The position numbers and the translations under genes were made by a program. The notes beneath the pieces are model-generated. The model did no database searches. It was not told the origin of the DNA and saw only the letters and a list, made by a program, of their open reading frames with translations. A stretch of DNA of 64,000 nucleotides, from NCBI RefSeq assembly GCF_002975205.1, contig NZ_PCOC01000001.1, forward strand, positions 1,922,001-1,986,000. Reading direction: 5' to 3'. The stretch's first letter is position 1. Every line of letters begins with the position of its first letter. Origin of the DNA: Ochrobactrum vermis. GTDB lineage: Bacteria; Pseudomonadota; Alphaproteobacteria; Rhizobiales; Rhizobiaceae. Positions 45,717 through 54,399 of the stretch are shown here, piece by piece.

Positions 45717-46645
45717 ACTTCTCGTTTCCCTGATGAGGAGAACGCTGCTGCTATCAACCGGCCGTCGATGGCTGCCAATCCTGCTGCAATCATCGCCATG
45801 CCGATCAAGTGCTTGGTTTGCAAAGTTTCGCCGAGAAAAAGCACTCCAAGCAGGATAGCACTGACAGGAATGAGAAACGTCACCAGCATGAGATTGACCG
45901 CGCCCGCCGTCGATAGAATGCGGAAAAAGAGAACGTAAGCGAGTGCCGTCGAAAGCAGCGCGATACCGGCCAGCGCTGCCCAGACTGCAGCGCTCGGAGC
46001 AGCCAGCGTCCAGGGATGATCCACCAGCAGGGCAACCGGGATGAGCATGATCGTTGTTGCCGTTACCTGGCCGGTGGCGGTTATCAGTGGTGCGACTCCC
46101 ATCGCTTTGAAGCGACGTCCAAAAATACCTGCCAATGAATAGGAGAATGCAGCACACAGAATCGCAAGCTGCGGCCACAGGTTGCCTCCGATTCCGCTGA
46201 TGGCATCGGGCCCGATCATGATCGCCACCCCGCAAAAGCCGATCAAAACGCCGGCAATCTTGTTCCGGGTAATCTTTTCGTCCACCGTCAGAAAATGTGC
46301 GACAATAACGCCGAAGAGCGGTGTCGTGGCATTGAGGATGGATGCCAATCCACTGGCGATCTGGGTTTGCCCCCAGACGATGAGGCAGAACGGCAGCAGA
46401 TTATTGAGAAAACCCATACCGAAAAACGCCAACCATATACGGCGATCTTTCGGTAACGATAGGCCCATCATCCGAATTAACACCACCAAAGCGAGCGCAG
46501 CCAGCCCGACCCGGAGCGTGACGATAGTAAAAGGCGGCAACTCCCGAACGGCAACACCGTTAAAGAAGAAAGAACCGCCCCAAAGAACGGAAAGAACAAT
46601 GAGCATCGCCCATTCCTTCCATCCCATCATCTTCTGCACCGTCAT
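45710..46645 (-). CDS. EamA/DMT family transporter
   Basis: 311 residues; ATG at 46645 with GGAGG ten bases upstream. Ten helices in two EamA repeats (MLIVLSVLWGGSFFFNGVAV; LWPQLAILCAAFSYSLAGIFGRRF). Exporter of unknown substrate. Overlaps by seven bases, tail to tail, with the methyltransferase gene. Confidence 0.88.
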   Translation of the reverse strand: MTVQKMMGWKEWAMLIVLSVLWGGSFFFNGVAVRELPPFTIVTLRVGLAALALVVLIRMMGLSLPKDRRIWLAFFGMGFLNNLLPFCLIVWGQTQIASGLASILNATTPLFGVIVAHFLTVDEKITRNKIAGVLIGFCGVAIMIGPDAISGIGGNLWPQLAILCAAFSYSLAGIFGRRFKAMGVAPLITATGQVTATTIMLIPVALLVDHPWTLAAPSAAVWAALAGIALLSTALAYVLFFRILSTAGAVNLMLVTFLIPVSAILLGVLFLGETLQTKHLIGMAMIAAGLAAIDGRLIAAAFSSSGKREVY

Positions 46646-46671
46646 CTTCAAAACCTCCGAAGCCAAAGCTT

Positions 46672-46774
46672 AGAGCATAATCCGACCGGAGTGAAACGAG
46701 GATCGATAAGGTTATGCTTAAAATAGAGGAAGTTAGAGCGCCGATCTGATCCTATCAGATCGAAACGCGCTCTA
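46672..46774. repeat. Composite palindromic repeat (type B, variant first module)
   Basis: First module AGAGCATAATCCGACCGGAG...AGGTTATGCT, second module AGAGCGCCGATCTGATCC...CGCGCTCTA. Nearly identical to 55960-56063, and shares the second module with 3561-3661. Confidence 0.88.
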
Positions 46775-46964
46775 AGTTCCGCTGACTATGAGCTTAGATG
46801 CAGCTCGCGCAATTGACTTCCCGTTTATCGCTTTCAAATTCCAGAGCGCTTCCAACGATTCAATGTAAACTGGAAATGCTCCAACTGAGATAGCGTATTG
46901 CTGGCGCATACAAAAAAAGCGGATGCTCGCGCACCCGCCTCTCATTCATCGGTCAGAAAAACGA

Positions 46965-48173
46965 TCAAGCTGCAGAGGCACTTGCCTTGTTGGCAACGAG
47001 GCGGCGCAGCATTTCTTCAGCCTGCGGTTCACGCTCTGAACGGCCAATGAAGCCGCCGCCAAAGACGCGCGCGGTGTTGCTTTCATCGGAATAAAGCACG
47101 CAGGCCTGTCCCGGAGCGATACCGCTTTCACCATCGACCAGCTCAACCCAGGTCTGACCATCGGCATGGCGCAGTACGGCAGGGCGCGGCGGCCGGGTCG
47201 AGCGAACCTTGGCGAAAACTTCCATTCCGCCTTCCGGCAGGTCATTGATCGGAGCATCGCCCAGCCAGTTGATGTCACGCAGGAAGACCTTATGCGTTTC
47301 CAGCGCTTCACGCGGGCCGACGATAACCCGCGCATTGGCTGCATCGAGATGAACGACGTAGAGTGGTTCACCTGTGGCCACGCCGATACCGCGGCGCTGG
47401 CCGACCGTATAGTGCACAATGCCATCATGGCGGCCGAGTGTCCGACCGTCGATATGGACAATATCGCCAGGATTGGCCGCTTCCGGCTTCAGCTTGGAGA
47501 TAATGTCTGAATATTTGCCCTGCGGCACGAAGCAGATGTCCTGGCTATCCTGTTTCTTCGCAACAGTCAGGCCCATTTCCTCTGCAATTTCCCGCACCTG
47601 AGCTTTCGGCAGGTGACCAAGCGGGAAGCGCAGATAATCAATCTGCTCCTGCGTGGTGGCAAACAGGAAATAGCTCTGGTCGCGATCCGTATCGACCGGA
47701 CGATAGAGCGACCGATGCGCGCCCCGATTCCCATCATTGGCACGGCTGCGGATATAATGCCCCGTCGCCAGCGCATCGGCACCGAGATCGCGTGCGGTCT
47801 GCAGAAGGTCGGCAAACTTCACCGTCTGATTGCACGAGACGCATGGAATCGGCGTTTCGCCGCTGACATAGGAATTCGCAAAAGGATCGATCACCGCTTC
47901 GCGGAAGCGCGCTTCGTAATCGAGAACATAGTGCGGAATGCCGAGGCTTTCCGAAACGCGGCGGGCATCTTCGATATCCTGTCCCGCGCAGCAGGAACCG
48001 GCGCGATGAACAGCCGCGCCATGATCGTAAAGCTGCAGCGTCACACCGACGACATCGTAACCTTCACGTTTGAGAATCCCGGCCACAACAGATGAATCGA
48101 CGCCGCCCGACATGGCGACGACAACGCGCGTGTCTTCCGGCTTTCCCGGCAGATCGAGGCTGTTCAGGCTCAT
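46965..48173 (-). CDS. mnmA: tRNA-specific 2-thiouridylase MnmA
   Basis: 402 residues from the ATG at 48173. PP-loop [18 protein letters not shown] near residue 15, catalytic [10 protein letters not shown] near 120 and second catalytic Cys in [10 protein letters not shown] near 365; [14 protein letters not shown] is also diagnostic. MnmA adds sulfur to U34 of tRNA-Lys, Glu and Gln using persulfide from the IscS/Tus relay. The 3' end is followed by a hairpin-poor region and a repeat. Confidence 0.95.
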   Translation of the reverse strand: MSLNSLDLPGKPEDTRVVVAMSGGVDSSVVAGILKREGYDVVGVTLQLYDHGAAVHRAGSCCAGQDIEDARRVSESLGIPHYVLDYEARFREAVIDPFANSYVSGETPIPCVSCNQTVKFADLLQTARDLGADALATGHYIRSRANDGNRGAHRSLYRPVDTDRDQSYFLFATTQEQIDYLRFPLGHLPKAQVREIAEEMGLTVAKKQDSQDICFVPQGKYSDIISKLKPEAANPGDIVHIDGRTLGRHDGIVHYTVGQRRGIGVATGEPLYVVHLDAANARVIVGPREALETHKVFLRDINWLGDAPINDLPEGGMEVFAKVRSTRPPRPAVLRHADGQTWVELVDGESGIAPGQACVLYSDESNTARVFGGGFIGRSEREPQAEEMLRRLVANKASASAA

Positions 48174-48403
48174 GATTGATTCCAGCTTCCGGGCAAGCGC
48201 CCTGCTTCTCAAAATTTAGTTTTCTGCGCCCTATATAGGCTAAAGTGCGGCAATTTGCCAAGGGTCCGGGAACAATCATTGTCCAGATTGCGACAAGCCA
48301 CACACACTTCCACGTGAGGTTTTCCGATCATATGCCGCAAAAAGGCCCGGAATAGGGCACAGGCGAATATTTTTCCAAGTCTTACCAGAGTGTTACTAGG
48401 TGT

Positions 48404-48418
48404 TTAGGTAATTTTTAA
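48404..48418. promoter_or_regulatory. CtrA-like box upstream of sciP
   Basis: TTAG-GTAATTT-TTAA matches the CtrA consensus TTAA-N7-TTAA with one mismatch, 58-72 bases before the sciP ATG. SciP transcription is CtrA-dependent in Caulobacter. Confidence 0.6.
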
Positions 48419-48475
48419 AGCTGTCGGGTTAGTCTCCTACTCGATTAGGTCCTTGAGTGTTGTGTAGAGAGTACA

Positions 48476-48751
48476 ATGACCGATCTGGTAAGACCGCGTA
48501 TAAAATATGTTATAGGTCCTGATGGCAGCCCGCTGACCATCGCGGACCTCCCCCCCGCCAATACAAGGCGCTGGGTCATTCGCCGCAAGGCTGAAGTCGT
48601 CGCTGCTGTTCGCGGCGGGCTTCTGAGCCTTGAGGAGGCATGCCAGCGCTATACGTTGACGGTGGAGGAATTCCTTGGCTGGCAATCTTCGATCGATGAG
48701 CATGGTCTCGCCGGTCTCAGGACCACCAGAATTCAACAATATCGTCACTAA
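48476..48751 (+). CDS. sciP: SciP, small CtrA inhibitory protein (DUF1153)
   Basis: 91 residues. DUF1153 throughout: RIKYVIGPDGSPLTIADLPP, TRRWVIRRKAEVVAAVRGGLLSLEEACQRY and the helix-turn-helix-like YTLTVEEFLGWQSSID. In Caulobacter SciP binds CtrA and blocks transcription of CtrA-activated genes in late cell cycle. A one-mismatch CtrA box lies upstream, and ctrA and chpT are within 5 kb. Followed by a good terminator. Confidence 0.93.
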   Translation: MTDLVRPRIKYVIGPDGSPLTIADLPPANTRRWVIRRKAEVVAAVRGGLLSLEEACQRYTLTVEEFLGWQSSIDEHGLAGLRTTRIQQYRH

Positions 48752-48841
48752 ACCTGTCTCAACAAAGTAGAGACCGGTTTTAGAAGAACGGTAACACGAC
48801 CAGGGCGGAGCAAAATCTTCCGCGATGGATCTGATAAATCG

Positions 48842-48868
48842 AAAACCGGCCCACGTGGCCGGTTTTTA
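48842..48868 (+). terminator. Terminator of sciP
   Basis: AAAACCGGCC / GGCCGGTTTT around CACGT-type loop bases, followed by TT, 90 bases after the sciP stop. Confidence 0.85.
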
Positions 48869-48961
48869 TTTGCACATTCCATTTCTATGTTGTGAACTCG
48901 GGATACTGATCCGCAATAGCGGATCGAAGCGATCCAGACACGCATCGTTCAGGAGGATGGC

Positions 48962-49258
48962 ATGAGCGGGACTATCGAGATTCGCAAGGAAGACAGCTCC
49001 GACGGTGGCCGTTACGCGGCTGTTCTCGACGGCAGCGAAGCCGAAATGACCTATACGAAGCTTGGCCCCTCACTGGTATCCATCGACCATACTTTCGTGC
49101 CGGATACGATGCGCGGCAAAGGGGTCGCTCAGGCACTTGCCAAGAATGCCGTTCTCGACGCACGGCGGAGCGGATGGAAAATCATTCCGCGCTGCAGCTT
49201 CATGCATGCGCAGGCGATGCGCCATCCCGACTGGTCGGATGTTTTCGGCAAAGAATAG
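48962..49258 (+). CDS. Small GNAT N-acetyltransferase (YjdJ-like)
   Basis: 98 residues, the short single-domain GNAT class. VSIDHTFVPDTMRGKGVAQALAKNAVLDARRSGWKIIPRCSFMHAQ contains the acetyl-CoA loop MRGKGVAQAL and a conserved Cys. AGGAGG stands before the ATG. Substrate unknown. Confidence 0.85.
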   Translation: MSGTIEIRKEDSSDGGRYAAVLDGSEAEMTYTKLGPSLVSIDHTFVPDTMRGKGVAQALAKNAVLDARRSGWKIIPRCSFMHAQAMRHPDWSDVFGKE

Positions 49259-49274
49259 ACTCTAAACGGAAGAC

Positions 49275-50207
49275 TTACTGCAAATCACGAATGCGGCGCG
49301 CCAGGCTTTTCGGACCGGCATTCTTGCCTTCGCCTGTACCGGACTTTTCCGCTGCCTCAAGGATTGAGTGTATCGGAGAATCCGGTCCTTCTTTCTCGGC
49401 AGTTGCGGCCACCATACGAGCGGCAAGCTCAGCCATTTCTTCACGAAGCAATGCATTCTCGCGTTCGATCCCGGCCTGATCGGGGCTTTCGTTTACGCCC
49501 GTATTTTTCCGGCTATAGCGCTCGATTTTTTCCTGTGCATCGGAAAGCTCCGATATCAGCTTCTCAAGCTTTTGCTGCAGTTCACCATTGCGGCGCTTTT
49601 CGCTTTTCAGCTCCGTCTGCGCAGAGGTCAACTGGGTCGAAACTTCGTTGTAACGTGCTGCGGCTTCCTTGCGATCTCGACGCATTTCAGTCATCTCGTT
49701 TGTCAGACGGCTGTACTCCGTCTCGCTTCCACTAATCTCGATCCGCAAAGTATCGGCCAATCCCTCAAGCGCACTGTAGTGGCTCTGCACCCGCTCCAGT
49801 TCCGCCCGAAGAATTTCTGCCTTTTCCAGCGCCGTATCGCGTGCTGCTTCAGCATCCTTGGTCACCCGCTCATGCTCAGCAAGTTGCTTCTCAATATCGG
49901 TCTGGCTTCCCTCTAGGAGCGGGATGCGTTTCAGCTCTTCATATTGCCGGGCAAGCGTCACCTTCTGTTCCGCGGCCTTTTGCCGTTCGAGCTTCAGCAA
50001 CTGTTCCTGTCGGCTGACCACAACAGCATGTTCAGCCCGAAGACCGTCTCGGTCGGCCCGTATCTCGGCCAGCGTTATCGGCAGTTCAGCCTGAACCTGA
50101 CGGCGCGCCAGAAAGAAGGCGCGTCGCCAGACGGAAGGGCCGAGCAGAACCACGACGAAAACCGTCACAAGAACGCCGAATATGAAAAAAAGAGCGGACT
50201 GGATCAC
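49275..50207 (-). CDS. Coiled-coil inner-membrane protein of unknown function
   Basis: 310 residues from a GTG at 50207. One N-terminal helix (SALFFIFGVLVTVFVVVLLG, residues 4-23) then a long charged coiled coil, about residues 45-250, rich in Glu, Arg and Gln, with an Arg-rich tail. No recognised domain. Single-pass coiled-coil proteins of this shape often act in division or envelope organisation; here the neighbours sciP, eipA and ctrA are suggestive, but nothing more. Confidence 0.72.
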   Translation of the reverse strand: MIQSALFFIFGVLVTVFVVVLLGPSVWRRAFFLARRQVQAELPITLAEIRADRDGLRAEHAVVVSRQEQLLKLERQKAAEQKVTLARQYEELKRIPLLEGSQTDIEKQLAEHERVTKDAEAARDTALEKAEILRAELERVQSHYSALEGLADTLRIEISGSETEYSRLTNEMTEMRRDRKEAAARYNEVSTQLTSAQTELKSEKRRNGELQQKLEKLISELSDAQEKIERYSRKNTGVNESPDQAGIERENALLREEMAELAARMVAATAEKEGPDSPIHSILEAAEKSGTGEGKNAGPKSLARRIRDLQ

Positions 50208-50328
50208 GGTTTCAAATGGGCCCGAGTGGTTTCAGACAATCATTTACTATTCATAGTGCGCGATCAGCCGTCTTTCCAGCCAGCAAAAACAGTCTCCGGC
50301 TGAAAAGACATCCATCCGCAACCAAGCT

Positions 50329-50925
50329 TTAGAACGGATTCCACGTCGGTGCCGGGGAAAGCTTCAGATAGCCGATATTCACGCCCAGCCTCGCGCCCAC
50401 GCCCGTGCGGATCGGCACCAGCATGATGTTCTCGCGTTTCAGGACGTTGAAGCCCACCCCTGCAATGACATAGGCAGAGCCCGCAACACCGGCATAGCGG
50501 CCGTACAAGTTCTGGATGTCATCGAGATTATAGACAAGCATCATCACCCGAGAACCCTGCCCGCCGAAATCCCAGCCAAGCGAGGGGCCTTGCCAGTAGG
50601 TCTTATGGTCGCCTGCGTTCTTGGTGTAGAGCGTACCTTCGCCATAAGTCAGGCCGCCGATGAAAGCGCCGGAACCTTCTTCACCAAGAATATAGCCGTT
50701 GGGCAGACCAAAACTCTGGAACGCCTTCTCGACCGCGCTTGCGATACCGCCCGAAGTCGACCCGAAGAACCTGTGACCAGATTCGACGATTTCCTCGGCG
50801 GAGTATGTGTTCTGTGCTCTCGCCTGATTTGGCAGAGCGATGAAAGAAACGAACAGCGCCGCAAAAAACGCAACGAAACACGCCGCATTGCGGAACCTGA
50901 TTTGCGACAGGGATTGTATGGCCAT
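50329..50925 (-). CDS. eipA: EipA, periplasmic envelope-integrity protein (DUF1134)
   Basis: 198 residues from the ATG at 50925 (AAGGAA upstream). Signal peptide with hydrophobic core CFVAFFAALFVSFIALP ending near ARAQ. DUF1134 body: IVESGHRFFGSTSGGIASAVEKAFQSFG, GGLTYGEGTLYTK, WQGPSLGWDFGGQGSRVMMLVYN. In Brucella abortus EipA is a periplasmic beta-barrel-like protein needed for envelope stress resistance and virulence, directly activated by CtrA. The gene is divergent from chpT, with CtrA-like sequences between. Confidence 0.93.
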   Translation of the reverse strand: MAIQSLSQIRFRNAACFVAFFAALFVSFIALPNQARAQNTYSAEEIVESGHRFFGSTSGGIASAVEKAFQSFGLPNGYILGEEGSGAFIGGLTYGEGTLYTKNAGDHKTYWQGPSLGWDFGGQGSRVMMLVYNLDDIQNLYGRYAGVAGSAYVIAGVGFNVLKRENIMLVPIRTGVGARLGVNIGYLKLSPAPTWNPF

Positions 50926-51021
50926 GTAAAATTCCTTCTGGCTCTCCGCTCCTCTGTCTGACGGCCCTGTTAAAAGCCAGACCACGTCTCTTCCGGACAT
51001 TTTGGTCGAATCGGGCCTATT

Positions 51022-51036
51022 TTAGACCTGAATTTA
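51022..51036. promoter_or_regulatory. Weak CtrA-like box between eipA and chpT
   Basis: TTAG-ACCTGAA-TTTA has the TTAA-N7-TTAA spacing with two mismatches, about 100 bases upstream of eipA. A half-site TTAA with AATT at the right distance lies at 51049-51063. Low certainty. Confidence 0.35.
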
Positions 51037-51322
51037 TTGTCCAAACCTTTAAGCAGCGAAATTGGCTTTACGAAGGCATGCAATTTCCGGCTTTTCTCAC
51101 ACTGATGTGAGGGAATGCGGGGCTGGACGGATCGAAAAGACAGCTTTGTTGCGGCGGTCCAATGGCGCGTGTATCCAGTTAAATCGACATTCGGGGCGAT
51201 TCGCCCACCTTCATGCAGCACGCAAACATCTGGCTTTGCGGACTGTCTCGTTAACCGATAACGGTCCTGTCATCCGACGCGAACAGATGGCAGGGATCGA
51301 TCCGCGTTCCGGAGAAAACGCC

Positions 51323-51952
51323 ATGCCAATGCACGTTACCCTTTCTGCGCTCGACCTCGGTGCGCTTTTGTGCAGCAGGATCTGTCATGACATCATTTCG
51401 CCGGTCGGCGCGATCAATAACGGTCTGGAGCTGCTGGAAGAAGGTGGAGCCGACGAAGACGCAATGGCGCTCATCAAGTCGAGTGCCCGCAACGCTTCCG
51501 CCCGCCTTCAGTTTGCCCGCATCGCTTTCGGTGCCGCAGGTTCGGCTGGTGTGCAGATCGATACAGGCGACGCGCAGAGCGTTGCCACTGAATATTTCAA
51601 GAACGAGAAGCCGGAATTCACCTGGGAAGGCACCCGCGTCCTTCTGCCCAAGAACAAGGTGAAGCTGCTTTTGAACATGCTTCTTATCGCCAATGCAGCC
51701 ATACCGCGTGGCGGCTCGCTGGCCGTACGTCTTGAAGGCGGCGATACCGAACCGCGTTTCGTCATCACCGTGAAGGGCCGCATGCTGCGCGTTCCACCGA
51801 AGTTTCTTGAGCTTCATTCGGGTGCTGCCCCGGAAGAGCCGATCGACGCCCATTCCGTCCAGCCCTACTATACACTTCTTCTGGCCGAAGAAGCTGGCAT
51901 GAAGATTTCCATCCACGCCACTGCAGAAGACATCGTATTTTCTGCTGAATAA
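51323..51952 (+). CDS. chpT: ChpT histidine phosphotransferase
   Basis: 209 residues from the ATG at 51323 (GGAG upstream); a longer open frame to 51062 lacks family sequence. The phosphorylated His is H22 in LCSRICHDIISPVGAINNGLE. The rest is a degenerate GHKL-like domain (VKLLLNMLLIANAAIPRGG). ChpT shuttles phosphate from the kinase CckA to CtrA and CpdR. It is followed by a receiver protein and ctrA, which is convergent. Confidence 0.95.
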   Translation: MPMHVTLSALDLGALLCSRICHDIISPVGAINNGLELLEEGGADEDAMALIKSSARNASARLQFARIAFGAAGSAGVQIDTGDAQSVATEYFKNEKPEFTWEGTRVLLPKNKVKLLLNMLLIANAAIPRGGSLAVRLEGGDTEPRFVITVKGRMLRVPPKFLELHSGAAPEEPIDAHSVQPYYTLLLAEEAGMKISIHATAEDIVFSAE

Positions 51953-52045
51953 GCTTTCCAGAGCGCGGGGCCAACCCGCGCTCACACTGGCAAACCGTCA
52001 CAAAACCCTCTATCAGTCAGGCAATGCATTTGTGGAGGGGACCGA

Positions 52046-52429
52046 ATGTCGAATGAACCAATGACAGGTTGCTGCCTGCTGGTTGACGACTCCTCCGTCA
52101 TTCGCAAAGTCGCCCGGCGCATCCTGTCCGAAACCATTGCAGAATTCGCTGAGGCCTCAACCGGTCGGGAAGCGCTTGAAGCCTGTTTTTCGCGCATGCC
52201 CGACGTCGTTCTGCTCGACTACGACCTTCCCGATATGACGGCGCTGGAGGTCGTGACCGAGCTGCGCGCCATGCCAAATGGCAATCAGCCCCGCATCATC
52301 GTGTGTCTTTATGAACTCGACGTGACCCGCATCATGCGGGCAAAGCGCGCAGGCGCCAATGGCTATATTCTGAAGCCATTTGACCGGGCCTACCTCACCG
52401 AACAGTTTGCAGGCATTTTGTCCGCGTGA
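52046..52429 (+). CDS. CheY-like receiver protein with degenerate switch residue
   Basis: 127 residues, single receiver domain. Acidic pair D14/D15, phosphoacceptor D58 (LLDYDLPD), Lys K110 (ILKPF). The switch Thr/Ser expected 30 residues after D58 is Leu-88 (IIVCLYELD), so its signalling is probably atypical. GGAGGGG precedes the ATG. It follows chpT in the same direction; a ChpT substrate or a binding partner is possible. Confidence 0.88.
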   Translation: MSNEPMTGCCLLVDDSSVIRKVARRILSETIAEFAEASTGREALEACFSRMPDVVLLDYDLPDMTALEVVTELRAMPNGNQPRIIVCLYELDVTRIMRAKRAGANGYILKPFDRAYLTEQFAGILSA

Positions 52430-52459
52430 AATCCGAAACGAATGGTCGCTTCAAAAAGC

Positions 52460-52485
52460 AAAAGCTCCGCTAAAGCGGAGCTTTT
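52460..52485. terminator. Terminator between the receiver gene and ctrA
   Basis: AAAAGCTCCGC / GCGGAGCTTTT 11-bp stem with a TAAA loop, between convergent genes; functional either way. Confidence 0.85.
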
Positions 52486-52502
52486 AAGTTTCGGATCATT
52501 TA

Positions 52503-52606
52503 AAGCATTTCTAGCAAAACTGCGAAGCGGTTTTGCACAGGATAATGCGTAAAAACAAATAGATAGGGCATTTCCAATGCTTCAATCTAAACTGGAAATG
52601 CTCTAA
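52503..52606. repeat. Palindromic repeat pair (type C variant) at the ctrA 3' end
   Basis: AAGCATTTCTAGCAAAACTGC / GCGGTTTTGC...GGATAATGCG, then GGCATTTCCAATGC / ...CTGGAAATGCTCTA. Related units: 5154-5199 and 35709-35757. Confidence 0.75.
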
Positions 52607-52610
52607 CCGA

Positions 52611-53309
52611 TCAGGCGCTTTCGCGCATTTCTGCATCCGGTTCACGCAGCACATAGCCGCGACCCCAAACCGTCTCGATGTAGCTCTGGCTACCCGAAAC
52701 AGCATCAAGCTTCTTGCGCAGCTTGCAGATGAAGACGTCGATGATCTTCAGTTCCGGCTCGTCCATCCCACCATAAAGATGGTTGAGGAACATTTCCTTG
52801 GTGAGCGTCGTACCCTTGCGGAGCGAAAGAAGCTCCAGCATCTGGTATTCCTTGCCGGTCAGATGAACGCGCTGGCCGGAAACTTCGACCGTCTTTGCAT
52901 CCAGATTGACGATCAGATCGCCCGTCGTGATGACCGACTGCGCATGTCCCTTCGAACGGCGCACAATCGCATGAATACGTGCGATCAGCTCGTCCTTGTG
53001 GAACGGCTTGGTCATGTAATCATCGGCGCCGAAGCCAAGACCACGAACCTTGTCCTCAATACCGGCCATGCCGGAGAGGATGAGGATCGGCGTCTTCACC
53101 TTGGACAGACGCAAGGTGCGAAGAACTTCGTAACCAGACATATCCGGCAGATTTAGATCCAGCAGGATGATGTCGTAATCATACAGCTTGCCGAGGTCGA
53201 TGCCTTCTTCGCCCAGATCGGTCGTATAGACATTAAAACTCTCGGACTTGAGCATCAACTCAATGCTCTGTGCGATAGCACTGTCGTCTTCAATCAAAAG
53301 GACGCGCAT
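52611..53309 (-). CDS. ctrA: CtrA, cell-cycle response regulator
   Basis: 232 residues, OmpR class. Receiver with D51 ([10 protein letters not shown]), MTKPFHKDE, then the DNA-binding winged helix ([54 protein letters not shown]...[16 protein letters not shown]). Master regulator of division, motility and replication in alphaproteobacteria; its phosphate comes from CckA via ChpT. Regulatory DNA upstream is unusually long (529 bases) with many GANTC sites and a CtrA-like box, matching the known CcrM/CtrA control in relatives. Confidence 0.97.
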   Translation of the reverse strand: MRVLLIEDDSAIAQSIELMLKSESFNVYTTDLGEEGIDLGKLYDYDIILLDLNLPDMSGYEVLRTLRLSKVKTPILILSGMAGIEDKVRGLGFGADDYMTKPFHKDELIARIHAIVRRSKGHAQSVITTGDLIVNLDAKTVEVSGQRVHLTGKEYQMLELLSLRKGTTLTKEMFLNHLYGGMDEPELKIIDVFICKLRKKLDAVSGSQSYIETVWGRGYVLREPDAEMRESA

Positions 53310-53410
53310 CTCTTATCCCCTTTCCGCAGCCGACCAGATGTCCCTCACGGCGGCACACGGAACTGTCGTTGCCTTTGCATGAAGGTGCCAGCAAATGGTT
53401 AACAAAATAT

Positions 53411-53542
53411 GATTCTGCTTGGCAAGCATATTTCTGCCCTATTTAGAAAATTCTCTTAGATGCCTGAATCATAAAGACATTCGCTTCCTGATGACTCTAA
53501 AGCATCACATTAAGAATCTTCGCTAAGCGATTCATCTGACTC
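53411..53542. promoter_or_regulatory. GANTC (CcrM) cluster upstream of ctrA
   Basis: Six GANTC sites in 132 bases: 53411, 53466, 53493, 53514, 53529 and 53538 (first base). Two more lie at 53721 and 53733. Roughly one per 250 bases is expected. Methylation state here would couple ctrA expression to fork passage. Confidence 0.7.
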
Positions 53543-53576
53543 TAGCTTTCGCCTGTTGCCGAAAAACCACATGAGG

Positions 53577-53591
53577 TTTACCGAGCCTTAA
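53577..53591. promoter_or_regulatory. CtrA-like box between ctrA and fliJ-like gene
   Basis: TTTA-CCGAGCC-TTAA, one mismatch from TTAA-N7-TTAA. It is a candidate site for CtrA autoregulation or for the divergent gene. Confidence 0.5.
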
Positions 53592-53838
53592 GTCCTAACG
53601 CGTATGATTAACTTCGCCGGTAAAGGAATGGTTACCAAACGAGCGAATTCTTAACTTTTTGTTTCGCTTGTTGAGCCAATTCGGAAAAACGGCTGCGATG
53701 ATTTCCCCTCTAGGGGCTTGGATTCGCAAGGAGATTCGGGTGTCGGTCGGGTGCGTTTTGCTCGTTTACACCTGTTAATAAAGTCGGGGGGAACGCCCCA
53801 ACACATGAAAGCTGGTTGGTGTTCAAGGAGTATTGCGT

Positions 53839-54231
53839 ATGAAGCCACGTGAAAGCCTAGTCAGGCTGAAACTGTTCCAGGTGAAGGAAAAACGCCGTCA
53901 ACTGGGCCAGCTCGACCTGATGATCGGCGAGTTCGAACGGATGGCCGGAGAACTCGACACCCAGATTCTATCGGAAGAAAAGAAAGCTGGCATCACTGAC
54001 ATCAATCATTTCGCTTATCCGACCTTCGCCAAGGCGGCGCGCCAGCGGCGTGACAACCTTTTCGTATCGATTCGCGACCTGATGTCCCAGAAGGAAGCGG
54101 CAGAAGCAGAATTGTCCGCCGCAGAAACGGAACTGTCGAAAGCCGAAGCACTCGAAGAACGTGACGGCGGCAAGCCCCCACGCGAAGTGATCGAACGGCC
54201 TGTCAATCAGCGCCGCGCCATGATCGGCTGA
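53839..54231 (+). CDS. FliJ-like coiled-coil protein
   Basis: 130 residues from the ATG at 53839, eight bases after AAGGAG. All-helical: LVRLKLFQVKEKRRQLGQLDLMIGEFERMAGEL... and a second heptad segment near residues 80-105 (QKEAAEAELSAAETELSKAEAL). This matches the FliJ-like, flagellar-export-associated protein found divergent from ctrA in many rhizobia. Function in flagellar export is inferred. Followed by a hairpin. Confidence 0.8.
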   Translation: MKPRESLVRLKLFQVKEKRRQLGQLDLMIGEFERMAGELDTQILSEEKKAGITDINHFAYPTFAKAARQRRDNLFVSIRDLMSQKEAAEAELSAAETELSKAEALEERDGGKPPREVIERPVNQRRAMIG

Positions 54232-54250
54232 TCGAAGCGGTCATAGGAAA

Positions 54251-54285
54251 TTCAAGACGCTGCTTTTGTCGAAAAGCGGCGTCTT
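54251..54285 (+). terminator. Terminator after the FliJ-like gene
   Basis: AAGACGCTGCTTTT / AAAAGCGGCGTCTT, one mismatch, with a GTCG-type loop, 20 bases after the stop. Confidence 0.75.
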
Positions 54286-54399
54286 GCTGCTTGCTGCAAG
54301 CGCCTCTTTTTCTTCAGTATATTGATATTTAGAGATCAATGTTTCTTGAACAAAATCGGATTTGCATCGCTCCTTCACCGGATGTAGTCAGGAAGAGCG

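Noticed and set aside
53436..53461. TTTAGAAAATTCTCTTAGA as an Irr-type iron box near ctrA
   Set aside because: Only partial match to the inverted-repeat consensus, and no iron-related gene is next to it.
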